NCBI GenBank assembly: GCA_011947345.1
Contig: JAAVTG010000411.1
Location: forward strand, 1 to 64,000
DNA length: 64,000 nt
Direction of reading: 5' to 3'
DNA from: Phytophthora quininea
Lineage: Eukaryota > Oomycota > Peronosporomycetes > Peronosporales > Peronosporaceae
Shown: one piece after another, positions 1-10,714 of the stretch
How the letters are laid out: every line of letters begins with the position of its first letter
Position numbering within the stretch: the first letter of the stretch is position 1
Made by a program: the position numbers and the translations under genes
Notes under the pieces: model-generated
Told to the model about the DNA's origin: nothing
The model's database searches: none
What the model saw: only the letters and a program-made list of their open reading frames with translations

Positions 1-427
1 GATGGGTCTTCAAACATCCTCCACATCGCGAGCGGAATCTTGCCGATAAATTTGGGGCGATCTCGTCGCTGCGATCTGCGGTGCCGGTGCATGAGGCGAG
101 GCGGCCGATATGTCGCGTCAAGTGAGCGACGTCGCATGCTCAACACGGCGACCGAAACGCACGACGAGCAGCGGCCTGTCAAAGGATCAACGAAGCAGCC
201 AGCCTGTCAACGCGGGTGGCGAAGTAATGACGTCCAGATGCCGTTAAACGACTGTGATCGAGGAAAGCTTGTTGGTGTTGCAGTCGCTGCTCAAAGCGCA
301 AGATGTGTAAAGGCCGCCAAGAAGGCTTGAGTGATTCATAACATAATTTTCTATTTCGCCTCGGTGCCTTGCCCTGGCAAACAATTGTGATGCTACTGAA
401 GCTGCTAGCTCAGTCCTCTCGACTCCC
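1..427. other. Intergenic, no gene recognised
   Basis: The only open stretch, 40-330 on the plus strand, is Arg/Cys-rich and resembles nothing recognisable. It lies in the downstream flank of the first LRAT-domain gene. I see no promoter, repeat or RNA structure here. Confidence 0.5.
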
Positions 428-1622
428 TCATAAAGGCGTAATGATGTCGGGACCGGTGCCGCGCTGCTCTTCCTCGAATTCGAGCATACTCATGGACCTT
501 GTCTCCTCGACGCTCTTGGCGTGATTGTACGCTTTCGTGATGAGATTGATGTCCGGCGGCACGTACGTGCCGGTCCGCTCGTCCACCTTGCCCATCTGCG
601 GCATCGCGACGGGCACGAACTCAAAGTACGAGGCATCTCCGCGGAGACTCACGTCCACCAGCAGGCCGTCGTCGCGCGTGCCGATATATCTGCGGTGCTG
701 GTTCATGCTGTTCAAATGGCCAGCAGACGAGTACTCCCACCGCATCCCAGACGTGCCGCGGAGACAATTGGCCTTCTTCATGCGCAAGTCGCGGAAGCAC
801 GACAGAGTCGAGCGGCTGAAAACGTATCGGCCAGACTCTTCATGGTAGAACGCGACCTTGACGCAGTTGTACTCCTTCGAGTAGCACTCGAGCCGGAAGG
901 CTGTGCGGCCGCAGGCCTCGGGGTCATCGCCCTGCGGCACGACACGAACGTGAACTCCGTCGTCGGAAATGCGGACGTACTCGGTGCCATGAACACGCAG
1001 GTAGACCTTCGACCCGGACAGCCTCAACACGTTCGTCACCACCGTGCGAGAGACAGCCTTGATCTCTTCAATCTCCGTCTCCAGTCCACGTCCTTCGCGA
1101 GCCGAGCCGCTTCTCGAACGGCACTCGGCCCTTGGCCTGGGTCAGAATCTGCTTGGACCACTGCTGCCCAGTCTTGCACCAGTGCGCCGCGTGCTCGCAG
1201 TTCTGGGTGAAGATGTTGAAGTCGCCCTTGCCCAGGCCTAGCAGGAATTTGCAGCGCGCCAGCACCACCTCGGGCAGATCCGACTTGCCGCGATGCACTT
1301 CCCCACTTGGACAGAAAGTCTCGGAACGCCGACGTGTGATACTCGACCAGCCGTAGATTGGCTTCACTTCGGTTGTACAGGAACTCCTCCAGCGTCGATA
1401 TTCGGAAGCACGAGTCGGCTTGGCTTCCCTGTAGCCCTGCAGCGGACTCCACACGTGACAGACGCGGATGTCGGCGACTCGGTCTCCAGAGGCCCAGACG
1501 ATGCCGTGGTGCTGGTACGAGAACGGCCAGCGACTGTAGTCCCAGATGCAAATGTGGTCTCCTGGCCGCAGCGACTCCACGCTCAGCGCACGCCGCCCAT
1601 GGTGCTCCGCTGTCCGCTTCAA
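428..1622 (-). CDS. LRAT-domain protein with C-terminal beta-barrel domain, copy 1 (frameshifted)
   Basis: Members of the LRAT/PLAAT branch of the NlpC/P60 fold are thiol acyltransferases or phospholipases acting on membrane lipids. The N-terminal half carries the hallmarks: SLRPGDHICIWDY, the His-bearing SYQHHGIVW, a second His in RVCHVW, and the nucleophile motif TQNCEHAAHWC. The C-terminal part (428-1042) has beta-rich repeats such as KVYLRVHG, HRRYIGTRDDGLLVDVS and YFEFVP, which suggest a beta-trefoil or fascin-like barrel. That assignment is inference. The reading frame changes near 1430, 1305 and 1090. Alignment with copies 2 and 3 shows the protein continues across each change, so these are indels inside one gene. 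It is the downstream member of a three-gene minus-strand tandem array. The start at 1622 was chosen because the sibling copies also begin 15-20 residues before the RPGDH motif. The substrate is unknown. Confidence 0.75.
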
Positions 1623-2273
1623 TCACTTGTGGACCGCCCCGCGAATTCTTATTTGACCTGTCGTCCTCAGGCAGCGAATCAGCAGCGCCCTTGATTTTGA
1701 TAAGAAGATCGTACGACCGAGTGGCAAGGCAGCAAGCAGGACACGGCGGTGTGCGCAGGTAGCGAGGACACCAGCGAGAACACCTGCCGCCTTTGACCAG
1801 GTCGTTCAAAAATGAATGCAATGCGGGTGGATATTTAGGTCGCGCGCGTGACGAGCACGCCCGAACAGCTATCCTGGTGGCCGACACGCTTCGGTGGTTG
1901 GAAACAACCGCCGTGCTCGACGGACGACTCGGTCGATCGACGATTTCACGGGCAGCCAGCCAGCCTTGCGTGCAGTCGTTATGGGAGCCGGAAGGCATTT
2001 TGACGGATCCTCAACTCCACGTCAACGCGTCTGTCCCTCTGCGACTCAAGTGGCCAGCAGTGTCCGCTTGAGGGGCCGAGTGCGGTGCTGTCAAGAACGA
2101 CGCGGCGAAGTCTACGTGACGGTGGAAGTCGAGGTGAAGGTGTGGCTTTTTGAAGGCGTTCTTCACGCTGCTCGACCAGATTGGGCTCTTGAAACGCAGC
2201 GGGTGGAAGTTGGCGGTCAATGGAGGACCTTTGAAGACGTTGCGAGCCATGGCTCGACGAACGTCGGCCATTT
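1623..2273. other. Spacer between LRAT copies 1 and 2
   Basis: It holds a minus-strand open frame (2011-2271) just downstream of copy 2. That frame could be the degenerate remainder of copy 2's C-terminal domain, but it shows no clear match to the barrel of copies 1 and 3. No other gene is seen. Confidence 0.4.
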
Positions 2274-2912
2274 CTATCGAGAAGCTGTCCAGCCAGAAGA
2301 GCGTCCTGGCCCCAGGTCGGCTTTGCCGATAAGTTTGACGTGCCTGGTCTCCGTTGCGGTCGTACGCGAGATCATCTGCAGCAGCTCGATTTGCTGGTTG
2401 AAAGTCGCGATATCCTCGAGCAGTTGACGATCTTCAAACGGCACACGACCGTGTCCTGGCGTCAGCGTCTGGGTGCACCACTGCTCGCCAGTCTTGCACC
2501 ACCGCGCTGCATGCTCGCAGTTTTGCGTGATCGGATTGTAGTCACCTCGACCGCGACCAAGCAGGTAGGTGCACCGTGCCATGACGATGGCAAGTGGATC
2601 TGCCTCTGAGCGATCGGAAGATTTCCCACTGAGTTCATTGTATTCGACGAGCCTCAAGTCGTTTGCGTCGCGGTGATAGAGGAATTGATCTAGCGATGTC
2701 ACTCGAAAGTACGAGTCGCTCTGTGCCTGCTGAAAGCCTTCCAGCGGAGTCCAGACGTGGCAAACTCGAACGTCTTCAAGCTTGTCTCCAGCCGCCCAGA
2801 CGATGCCGTGGTGCTGGTATGAAAATGGCCAATGACTTCGGTCCCAAATGAAGATGTGATCTCCTGGCTGCAGTGCTTCGAGTCTAACTGAGCGAGTGTT
2901 CACGCTGCCCAT
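2274..2912 (-). CDS. LRAT-domain protein, copy 2 (truncated, lacks barrel domain)
   Basis: This is a 212-residue LRAT-fold protein. It has LQPGDHIFIWD, the His motif SYQHHGIVW, RVCHVWTPLEGFQ and the cysteine motif TQNCEHAARWC in the usual order. The frame is open upstream to 3161, but the Met at 2912 (MGSVNTRSV) matches the start position of copy 3, so it is preferred. Unlike copies 1 and 3 the frame ends soon after the LRAT domain, within a short helical segment. No convincing C-terminal barrel follows. Either the gene has lost that domain or a frameshift near 2280 hides a diverged one. The LRAT domain itself is unbroken, the only one of the three. The enzyme class is inferred from motifs and the substrate is not known. 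Confidence 0.75.
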   Translation of the reverse strand: MGSVNTRSVRLEALQPGDHIFIWDRSHWPFSYQHHGIVWAAGDKLEDVRVCHVWTPLEGFQQAQSDSYFRVTSLDQFLYHRDANDLRLVEYNELSGKSSDRSEADPLAIVMARCTYLLGRGRGDYNPITQNCEHAARWCKTGEQWCTQTLTPGHGRVPFEDRQLLEDIATFNQQIELLQMISRTTATETRHVKLIGKADLGPGRSSGWTASR

Positions 2913-3369
2913 GCTGGGAGATTTACTGGAGTCTGGAAAGTGAAAAATGGAGTGGCGATTCCCAGGCACTTTTCGGCTTCCGTGGGCTGGAGGAAACACG
3001 TCAATTTTGGTGAGAGTTTGTCGACCGGCATCAACACGGTGGTAAACACCATGAGCCTGTTGCTGGATGACACTCATCGCGCCTTGATCAGTATCGCACA
3101 CAACAATTTGTTGAGTGGGCACCAACTGCAACACACGAATCAAAGATTCAACCATATTCATGCTTCATCGGCTTATCTTGCGGCCGTACTGCTTGCTGTG
3201 ATCTACTTTCGATCGCGCAGCACGGCAATGCCAGCCTGTCGATAAATTAAAAGTCTCGCTTCTCTGCTTTAGATGCGTCTTGGTATTCTTCTCCTTTCTG
3301 CTCTGCAACTGTGGGCAGCTGGATGGACAAGTCTGGTGCCAATGCCAGACGCATACTAAAAACATTCGT

Positions 3370-4796
3370 TTAAACTACAGGGCCCCAACCGCCTCGGTCA
3401 CTATTCTGACGAAGAGAATGGTGACTCAAAGCTGGGGTGAGTCGTTCAATAGCAGCAGCATAATACCGTGCTCTCGCAACTGATTTCGCAGCTAGCGCTG
3501 CCTGAGGCGCGGTGCACTTGTTTGGTCGCTGTTGGAGCTTGCTTGCTTTTCCGACACCAAGGTGAATCCACAAATTGTCCCCATCAACCTTCACGGAAAG
3601 TCGGCAGGGCTGCGACTGCTGTTGCTCGGTCTGACGTGGGGTTAGCGTTGTGGAAGCAGGCGACAACTTGATGAGCTCGGCCGCCTTATAGTCCTGCATG
3701 CTCCTGGACTCGGTGTTCTTGATGGACTTTTCGTGGTTGTACGTGCGCGTCACCTGGTGAATGTCCGGTGGCGTATACGCCTCGGCCGGTCCATCGCACG
3801 CGACAAACTCCACTCGCGCAGCATCTCCACGCATGCTCACGTCGAGAAGCAGACCGTCATCACGAACACCTACGTACCGTCGGTGCTGGTTCATGCTTTT
3901 AAGGTAGCCCAGCGTCGAGTACTCCCAGGTCAAGCCGCTCTTGCCGCGAACCTGCATCGGCTTCTTCATGCGCAGATCGCGGAAGCACGAGAACGTCGAG
4001 CGGCTGAACATGTAGCAGCCTGTCTCTTCGTGGAAGAAGCGCACGCGGATGCTGTTGTATCCTGGCGTAGCACTCCAAGCGGAACGCAGTGCGGCCGCAC
4101 GTCGTCGGGTCGTCTCCTGCGGCACCATACCGACCTGTCCGTCCGCCTGCACCTGCACGTAGTGGTTGCCCTTGATGCGTAGGAACACATTGGAGCCCGA
4201 CAATTTGGTCACGTTGCTGACGACGGACCGGGAGATGCCCTTGATCTCCTCCACCTGCTTGACGAGTTCGTCCACGTCTTCCTTGGCGAGTCTCTTTTCG
4301 AATGGCACTCTGCCTTTGACCTTGGTGAGCGTTTGCTTGCACCACTGCTCGCCTGTCATGCACCAGTGCGCTGCGTGCTCGCAGTTCTGCGTGAAAATGT
4401 TGAAGTCTCCTCGCCCCAGTCCCAGCAGGAACTTGCAGCGCGCCAGCACCACCTCTGGCAGGTCGGCCTTGCTCAAGTGCACTTCTCCCCATCGGGACAG
4501 CACTTCTCGCAGTCCAGACGTGTGGTACTCAACCAGGCGCAGGTGCTTCTGCTTGCGGTTGTCCAGGAACTCTTCCAGCGTCGAGATGCGGAAGCACGAG
4601 TCCGCCTGCGCCTCTTGGAAGCCTTCGAGGGGCTCCACACGTGGCACACGCGGATGTCGGAGGCCGTGGCGCCCGAGGCCCAGACGATGCCGTGGTGCTG
4701 GTACGAGATGGGCCAGCGACTGTAGTCCCAGATGCACACGTGGTCGCCGGGCCGCAGCGACGCCACGTTCAGCACGCGCGTGTACATGTTGCCCAT
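3370..4796 (-). CDS. LRAT-domain protein with C-terminal beta-barrel domain, copy 3 (frameshifted)
   Basis: This is the most upstream copy of the array. The N-terminus (MGNMYTRVLNVASLRPGDH) leads into the catalytic motifs SYQHHGIVW, RVCHVW and TQNCEHAAHWC. A Lys/Glu-rich linker follows, then the barrel repeats (NVFLRIKGNHYVQV, RYVGVRDDGLLLDVS) and a polar tail. The frame slips by one base at about 4630, where a GGGG run on the plus strand is one base shorter than the equivalent codons of copy 2 require. A second, self-correcting pair of slips lies around 4065-4115. Outside these the protein is continuous for about 475 codons, so the gene is probably functional. The tail beyond about residue 400 is open but not seen in copy 1. 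The domain pairing may mean a membrane-acting acyltransferase coupled to a ligand- or actin-binding barrel, but that is speculative. Confidence 0.75.
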
Positions 4797-5450
4797 GGCT
4801 CTGGTGACTCTTGCTCTCGGTTCTCCCGGTGCGAGTGGAGGCGCGGGACGGCAGCGAGATTAAGTGACTGACTGAACGACCGCCTATGGAGTGAACGGGA
4901 AAGCGAAAGTGATCTGCGGACCGCGGCACTGCAAGCGCGATGGTAACGCTGAACTCGCGCGTGATGGCGCGGTGTGTTGTTTCGCACGCATATGCATCTA
5001 CAGGGTTCCACAAATGACCTCATTTTTGTATGGGATCTGTGCATGAGACATGTGTGGGTACATGACCGGCTCAGCTCCTGGAATAAGATTCGTTGTACAC
5101 TAATATAGGACGCGAATGACCTAGGATAGGTTATAACGAGGCAGACATGCTTTCAGCGGCAAAAGTGGTGCACATGTTCGATCCCTTCCTTCACGATTTC
5201 TGCAGTCACGGCATGAAGTGTTGGAACTTGCGTGCGCACGGTGGACAGCCGATGGCGATAAGATCGGCGGTGGCCCAGCATGAGCGGATGCAGCGCTAGT
5301 AGTCCAGAAAGATAGCGGACAGCAGGTTGAACCAAGTCCACGTGTGTAGGCCACGGCGTGGAGGCCGACAGCGGCGAGATAATGCTCAGTCTCAAAAGTT
5401 CTTCCAACTGCACAAGTCCAATTCAACATGAAGAGCTAGTCTTTAATGAG
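4797..5450. other. Intergenic; one short unassigned open frame
   Basis: This is the upstream region of LRAT copy 3. A minus-strand frame of 86 codons (5153-5413) shows no recognised domain and overlaps another frame of similar length, so neither is supported. The stretch ends at the TTA target site of the Harbinger element. Confidence 0.4.
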
Positions 5451-5453
5451 TTA

Positions 5454-5475
5454 GAGCATCTCCAGCGGCAGTGCA
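5454..5475 (+). repeat. Left terminal inverted repeat of the Harbinger element
   Basis: It begins GAGCATCTCC directly after the TTA at 5451-5453 and is complementary to 7827-7848 with two mismatches. Confidence 0.92.
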
Positions 5476-6239
5476 AACTGCAGAAAAGTGCACGAGCACT
5501 GCTACGATGTATTGCGAGGTAGTGCCAAGTTTAAGAGAGATGTGCCAGCCACGTAAGCACTTCTCATTGAGCTCAACACTTGTGTCCCAGGTCCTACGCG
5601 GACGGTAATATCCCAGAGGACGACCCCGTTCTATTGGCTGATATGAGAGCCGTGGAGGAGGCTGATTCGTCGAACGCCTGGAACATTCGCTAGCGCCTTC
5701 CGAGGGATGGCCGGATCTGGCGACGCTGGGACGGAGGTCGCCGGCGTGCTAAGGCCGCCTTGGCTTGGCAAAGAGGCGAGGAGTCGCGTAAGGGATGGAG
5801 GTCGTACAAGGGCTGCCCCGGTGAGAGCGGAGGGGTGAAAGCCCAAGGTGTCGTCAACTGCGTGCGCGCTCGGCTGCCAACTCACTTTAGAATCGATTTT
5901 GCTGACTACAGAACAGGTCGAACAGTTCAGGACTAAGCAGGACTAACAGCTACAAAGACAGCTTTTCGTTCAACTAGCTGGGCCTCCTACCTATTCGTCT
6001 ACCGTCCGACGCGCCGTTCTCCTCGACCTACACCACGCACAGCGCTCGCACTGAAGCTACCCTTCCCTAAAGTACGGACTCTCGGGGCCGCGCTCCAGCC
6101 AAGCGCTCGACGTACGTCATCTACCCCGCTGGCCCCGGGACACTTGGCACCCGAGATAACGTACTATTTCATTTAAGTCTGGCAGTACTGCTGCTGATTT
6201 TCGTCTGATATTAAACCGTCTACAGACAACCAGTGTGAA

Positions 6240-6613
6240 GATCAAGCCGACGCAGGTGCTGGTCAAGATGGCGAGGAGAATTTCGACCTCGACACAATCC
6301 AGCCGCCGGAGTCCCGTCCTGCAGAAAAAAGCAGAAGCAAATGCAAACTGACGAACAACTTGATAAAGCTCTGGTGCATTACCATAGGGAACTAGCATAG
6401 GCTACGTCGGCTCAAGTAGAGATCATGCAACAGCAACTGCAGGTTGCCCACGAATAGGTGGTAATCCTCGAGACACAACAGCAGGCGCTGAGTGATCAGG
6501 CTGAGTTGACAATCATGTGCACATCAACGGAGGGGTTATCAGAGTTCGGAAAAGAATATCTACTGCTTAAACAGAGGCGGTTATTAGAAAAGATGAAGGC
6601 GCAAGAAGACTAG
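6240..6613 (+). pseudogene. Harbinger companion (Myb/NAM-associated type) protein fragment
   Basis: Read on the plus strand this stretch gives a Gln/Glu-rich coiled coil ending in segments like LSEFGKEYLLLKQRRLLEKM. That is the style of the C-terminal tail of the DNA-binding partner protein of PIF/Harbinger elements. In-frame TAG codons occur where Gln or Glu codons are expected, and there is a frame change near 6330. It is therefore a relic. An N-terminal Myb/SANT domain would be expected between 5500 and 6240, but I could not recognise one. Confidence 0.6.
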
Positions 6614-6904
6614 AGAAGCTTAGCAATGTGCTCAACTAAGTCAGACTGTAATCGAAAGTGGTTCGTTGAATTCACGACTCGGCGATACTTCGTTATAAAC
6701 GTTTTGGGAAGCGCGTTGCTGTAATCTTCTCATGTGCAGCAAAAGTTGTGACGAGCGTTGCCGTGTCCTGCAGTGTATGCATAAATCGATCTCGGAGCTC
6801 GCCGTTCGCTGCGTTCATCATCTTCGATGATCATGTTGTACAAAGCACACAACATTTCATCGTCTTGTTGACTTTGGCTAAAGACCCTGTCCGAGCGGGT
6901 CTGG

Positions 6905-7740
6905 CTACAAGGGCAACACGACCTTGCAGCACACCGAAAGCACGTTCAACGTCTTTTGCACTGATTCTTGAGCTCTAGCAAACTTCTTTTGCTTATCGTC
7001 TACAGGATCTGAGATTGATTTCACGAAGCATTTCCATTCGGGATAAATCCCGTCAGCCCGGTAGCATAGAAAATTGTAAGGGCGGTCATTTACTTCATAG
7101 ACAAAGTGAAGAGCATTGCATGCAATCAATAGAACCTATCATTCCAGGAAAACCTCTCGCCGCATTAAACTCAAGAATTTTAGATAAATCATGCTCCGTT
7201 GGTAATCGCAGTAAGCGGTAGAATACACACGAATAAAACTTGATACAAAATGATCCAAAGATTCCAACACCGTATTTCTCCAATAGAGAAATAGCTATCT
7301 AGGGAATCGGCTAAGCATCCATACGCCAGCACACGAATAGCAGCCGCAATTTTTACGGCAGGATGCACTCCATGCTTGCCTGTACAATCCTTTCTCCACG
7401 AAAAGTAAATGTCTGCGTCACCTAGAGCATTAACCAAAGACGAGAAGAGCTCCTTGCTCGCCCGAAATCTACGACGAAACTGCTCGTCTGCGCAGGTAGC
7501 TTTGTTACTCAAATATTGCTTCCAAAAGCGTTGGTAGGCCTGTACATGATGATGTCGGTCTAGGTTATCACTCCTTTCTGGACGAGAACCTCCACGTTTC
7601 TTGCTCTTGGACTTCTTGCGACGCCAATGACGACTCGATGACATTACCGTCGCCAATACCTTGCAGCTTAACGAGCTCATTTTGAAGTGTCGTGAGACAA
7701 AGCACTTTTGCACTATAGTGCTGCCAATGGGGGACCTCAC
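6905..7740 (-). pseudogene. Harbinger DDE transposase, broken
   Basis: The N-terminal part (7189-7740) has a basic start and the segment DEQFRRRFRASKELFSSLV. The next piece (7095-7283) contains GFPGMIGSIDCMQC, the first-Asp motif (SIDCMH/Q) of Harbinger transposases. The last piece (6905-7129) has ADGIYPEWKCFVK, the region of the second catalytic Asp, and a trailing QESVQKTLN helix. The pieces lie in different frames, and the stretch between SIDCMQ and VNDRPY is shorter than in intact enzymes. The gene has therefore suffered frameshifts and an internal deletion. It is a DDE endonuclease relic and does not look functional. Confidence 0.85.
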
Positions 7741-7826
7741 GGTAGTGCATCATAGTGCACAATTAACTGTATCTTTTTTTTTTTTACAAACATCGTTATT
7801 CACTTTGCACTATCACTTCTGAGCTA

Positions 7827-7848
7827 TGCACTACCGGTGGAGATGCTC
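7827..7848 (-). repeat. Right terminal inverted repeat of the Harbinger element
   Basis: It ends GGAGATGCTC immediately before the TTA at 7849-7851. It pairs with the left repeat with two mismatches. Confidence 0.92.
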
Positions 7849-7851
7849 TTA

Positions 7852-8205
7852 GATATGCTTGGCTGATGCAACCAAACTGTGCTGAGATTCGAACTTGCGG
7901 CTTGGGCCGGAGAGAGAAAATGAAAGACAGACTAGATTGAAGATTTATGTGATGGTGCGTCCCACAGCACTTCTCGCAGAGAAGGTGCTAAGGAGTATAC
8001 AAACTCCCTTGAACGTGAGTTCATGATCCCACAGGGGACTAACTAGCAATAGCCTAAATGTATTGTGGTTTGCAGAAATTTCTGCAAACGGGCTTGTAAA
8101 ACACAGTTATATAAAACGGTGAAGCCTTAATTTCGAGAGGCGTTGTCGTAGTCAGAGTAGCTTCCACGTTCGCGTGCTGATAAGGTAGCTAGTTTAAGAG
8201 CGAAG
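7852..8205. other. Intergenic between two transposon relics
   Basis: AT-richer sequence without an open frame over 60 codons. No terminal repeat of the neighbouring recombinase relic could be identified. Confidence 0.4.
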
Positions 8206-8878
8206 TTATCGGTGCAGACTGTGTCGCGAGGGCAAGGACGATGGGTAGCAGCGGGCACGTGGTGATGTCGTCATCGGGGAAGAGTGGGAGCCTTTGCTCT
8301 TCCGAAGTCTCGGTGCGGATAAAGCGGACGAAGAAGACATTCCGGGGTCGACGGAGAGATTCACCTTGCGATGCAGCGTGAGGTCAGACGCTCGTCCGAA
8401 CAGGAACCACAGCAGCAGCGCGGCGTCTTGGTAGTCGGCAGCCGTGGAAGCAGTTGAATACAGGTGCATGACCTTCATCTGGAGCGACTTCTTGATGCGT
8501 GCTAGCACCTTGTTGGCGATGGTCCCAGAATCTCTCTTCATGCAGTAACGCTCCAGCCCTTGGCCCTTCTTGAGCAGCGCCTTGTCCGTAGCTTGGCGAA
8601 ACTGGGAACTGTTCCAGCAGCCAGTTCTTGATCTGTCGGTAGTTCTGCATGACCGAGTGCCTGACCAAGAGCTGACCCTTGCGTCCCTCCTTGAAGGCCA
8701 GGTATACGCCGAACTTGTCCACCACCGCTTGCAGCACAAGCGGGGCATTTTCGCGTGTCATGCGCACGGCGAGGTACTCCCAGGTGACACCTTCATCCGC
8801 TAGGAACTTCTTGAACGGGCGCACTGCGTTGTCGCGTGCACGCTTCGTGTTAGTCGGTGCGAGGTCGTGTAGGCTCAT
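8206..8878 (-). pseudogene. Crypton-like tyrosine recombinase, N-terminal fragment
   Basis: The frame opens with MSLHDLAPTNTKRARDNAV and an alpha-helical SAM-like domain (FKKFLADEGVTWEYL, FGVYLAFKEGRKGQLL). After a one-base slip near 8590 it continues into a catalytic-domain start, DYQDAALLLWFLFGRASDL. The Arg in that last segment matches the first catalytic Arg of the tyrosine recombinase (phage-integrase) fold. The remaining catalytic His-Arg-Tyr part is missing or out of frame before the end at 8206. Crypton transposons in oomycetes encode proteins of this kind, so this is likely a truncated Crypton-derived copy. The family name is inference from the motif layout. Confidence 0.6.
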
Positions 8879-9018
8879 CTTGGTCGCCCCGACAGGTGCA
8901 ATCTGATACTACGTCATTTTTTATGTTTGGCTTCTATTATTTGGATCACCTAGTTCTAAAATTCCACGTGGAAGTCGACCGCAACAACTCGACACTTTGT
9001 CCAGATCTCTTGACGACG

Positions 9019-9897
9019 ATGGCCGAGCCGGACGAGCTCTTCACGCTAAAGAACCAGCTCTGGGTGGGCAACTACCAGAACGCGCTGTCTGAGGGCGCCA
9101 TGCTGAACCACCTGGGAGAGCGCTGCGCAACGAGCGCGACGACGTGTACGTCTACCGGGCGCAGCTTGCGCTGGGCAATGTCCCCTCGTGCTGCAAAGCA
9201 TCCCGGACGCCGGCAACACGCCCATCGCACTCAGCGCCGTCAAGCTCTGGGCCACGTTCCTCAGCGGCCAGGGAGACGCCGAGATGCTCGATCTGACGCT
9301 CAAGGAGTGGCTGGCGGACCCGACCAGTGGTGAGAACGGCCACCTGCTGCTGGTGGCGGGCCAGATCTACGCCCGCCAGGGAAACTCTCGGACGCGCTGT
9401 CGGCGTTGACCAGAGGCGGCTCTTTGGAGCACATGCTGTACATTGTGCACCTCTATCTGCAGATGGATCGCGCTGACTTGGCGCTTAAGACAGTGCAGGA
9501 GATGAAGAAGATCGAGGAGGACTCGACGTTGACGCAGTTGGCTCAGGCCTGGACGTTTACACTGCAGGGCGGAGACAAGGCCGACGAAGCCACGCTGCAC
9601 TTCCAGGAGCTGGCTGACAGGTTCGGCAACACGCCGCTGCTGCTGAACGGCGCGGCGGCCGCTTTCATGGCGCTGAAGAACTACCCAGAGGCCGAGAGGT
9701 TGCTGCTGGAGGCGCTGCAAAAAGACGCCACCAACGAAGACACGCTCATCAACTTGATCGCCGTGAGCGCACACTTGAACAAACCCACGCACCAGTACAT
9801 CGTGCAGCTGCAGCAGGTGGCGCCGGCCAGCTCGTGGCTCGAAAACTACGTGCTGCTGGACCGAGGCTTCTCCGAGATGGCGGCCACGTTTGCGTAG
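9019..9897 (+). CDS. COPE: Coatomer subunit epsilon (three single-base deletions)
   Basis: Epsilon-COP stabilises alpha-COP in the COPI coat, which drives retrograde Golgi-to-ER vesicle transport. The start MAEPDELFTLKNQLWVGNY and the TPR-like helical solenoid (LVLQSIPDAGNTPIALSAV, HMLYIVHLYLQMDRADLAL, NTPLLLNGAAAAFMALKNY) match the family. So does the end (WLENYVLLDRGFSEMAATFA). The length, about 293 residues, fits as well. The frame breaks near 9119, 9183 (a CCCC run) and 9381 (a GGG run). Each break is explained by one missing base, and the sum of three restores the original phase. This is strong evidence for sequence error rather than gene decay. No intron is evident. Confidence 0.9.
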
Positions 9898-10059
9898 CGG
9901 ACTCGAGATGCTTGTGGTAGAGCCTGGCTGGCCTAGTTAACCGCTTCAACATTAACGACACCAAAGTGAAAGTTTTCGTGTTTTCTCCAGCTACGCTTGC
10001 TGTCGTCTTGAGTAGTTTATTGTGACGTAGGAGTCATGGCTCTTGTTGTTTTGCAACCT

Positions 10060-10714
10060 CTAGCGCGTCAGCTCCTTGTTCATGAATTTTCGCTTGGCGA
10101 AGAGCATCCACCACTTGCTCTTCTCGCCGTTGGGGAAGACCTCGTCCACGAGACGGAAGGCGATGGCCTCTCGCAGTTGCTTGAAGAAGCCGCGGATGGT
10201 TTCTATCAAGCAAAAGCAACAGCATCAGATCCCCAGCTTCATAACAACTAGCACCCTATTTCTCTTTCGGTTACCTGCTTCGTTGGCGCTCGAGGGCGCG
10301 CGCACGAGTCCTCCAAGAGGGAAACCGGAGTCTCCAGGGATGGCGAAAGTGTCCACCGCCGTCTGCTGCAAAATGCGCGTGGCTAGAAAATAGTCTGTTA
10401 GTATTTCCAGTACTGTGTTGACAGCATTTCCTCGAGGACACACCGTCCGCTTTGTTGGTGCATCTGTCCAGCTTCTTAAGACACAGGTGGACGAACAGCG
10501 TCCCGTAGATGAGCACGCGGTCGGCGTTGCCCTTGATCTCGAAGTTGGTGAACAGAACGTTGGCGCGGAACAGCGTCAGGATCTCGTCCACGATGTCCTC
10601 CTGGCCCTCGGGCGCGGGCGGGCCGGTCCCCGCGCGCGTCTTGAGCGGCAGCACGGCACAGCCGCACGCCTCCTGCGCCTGCAGCTCGTTGAGCGTCGAG
10701 TGATACGCCGGCAT
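10060..10714 (-). CDS. ARPC3: Actin-related protein 2/3 complex subunit 3 (ARPC3/p21), two introns
   Basis: ARPC3 is a structural subunit of the Arp2/3 complex that nucleates branched actin. The protein begins MPAYHSTLNELQAQE and contains DIVDEILTLFRANVLFTNFE, ADRVLIYGTLFVHLCLKKL, IPGDSGFPLGGL and the C-terminal SKWWMLFAKRKFMNKELTR, all diagnostic. Three exons fit: 10714-10444, 10382-10275 and 10202-10060. The introns are 10383-10443 (61 bp) and 10203-10274 (72 bp), with GT..AG ends. The exon lengths sum to 174 codons in one phase, close to the usual 178 residues. No frameshift is needed, so this is one of the clean genes in the window. Confidence 0.95.

Larger units (their letters stand above)
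5454..7848 (-). mobile_element. PIF/Harbinger DNA transposon, decayed, with TIRs and TTA target duplication
   Basis: The element is bounded by 22-bp terminal inverted repeats (5454-5475 and 7827-7848) that match at 20 of 22 positions and begin GAGCATCTCC, a typical PIF/Harbinger terminus. Both ends are flanked by TTA (5451-5453 and 7849-7851), the three-base target duplication this superfamily makes. Inside are a broken transposase on the minus strand and a broken plus-strand companion gene with a coiled-coil tail, the two-gene layout expected of Harbinger elements. The total length is 2395 bp. With both genes disrupted it cannot move by itself. The boundary call is strong because TIR, target duplication and protein content agree. 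Confidence 0.92.

Noticed and set aside
521..1241. Plus-strand open frames opposite LRAT copy 1
   Set aside because: They mirror the minus-strand coding sequence in a GC-rich region, and the minus strand has clear catalytic motifs.
3733..4807. Plus-strand open frames of up to 213 codons opposite LRAT copy 3
   Set aside because: Antisense shadows of the LRAT gene with no domain of their own.
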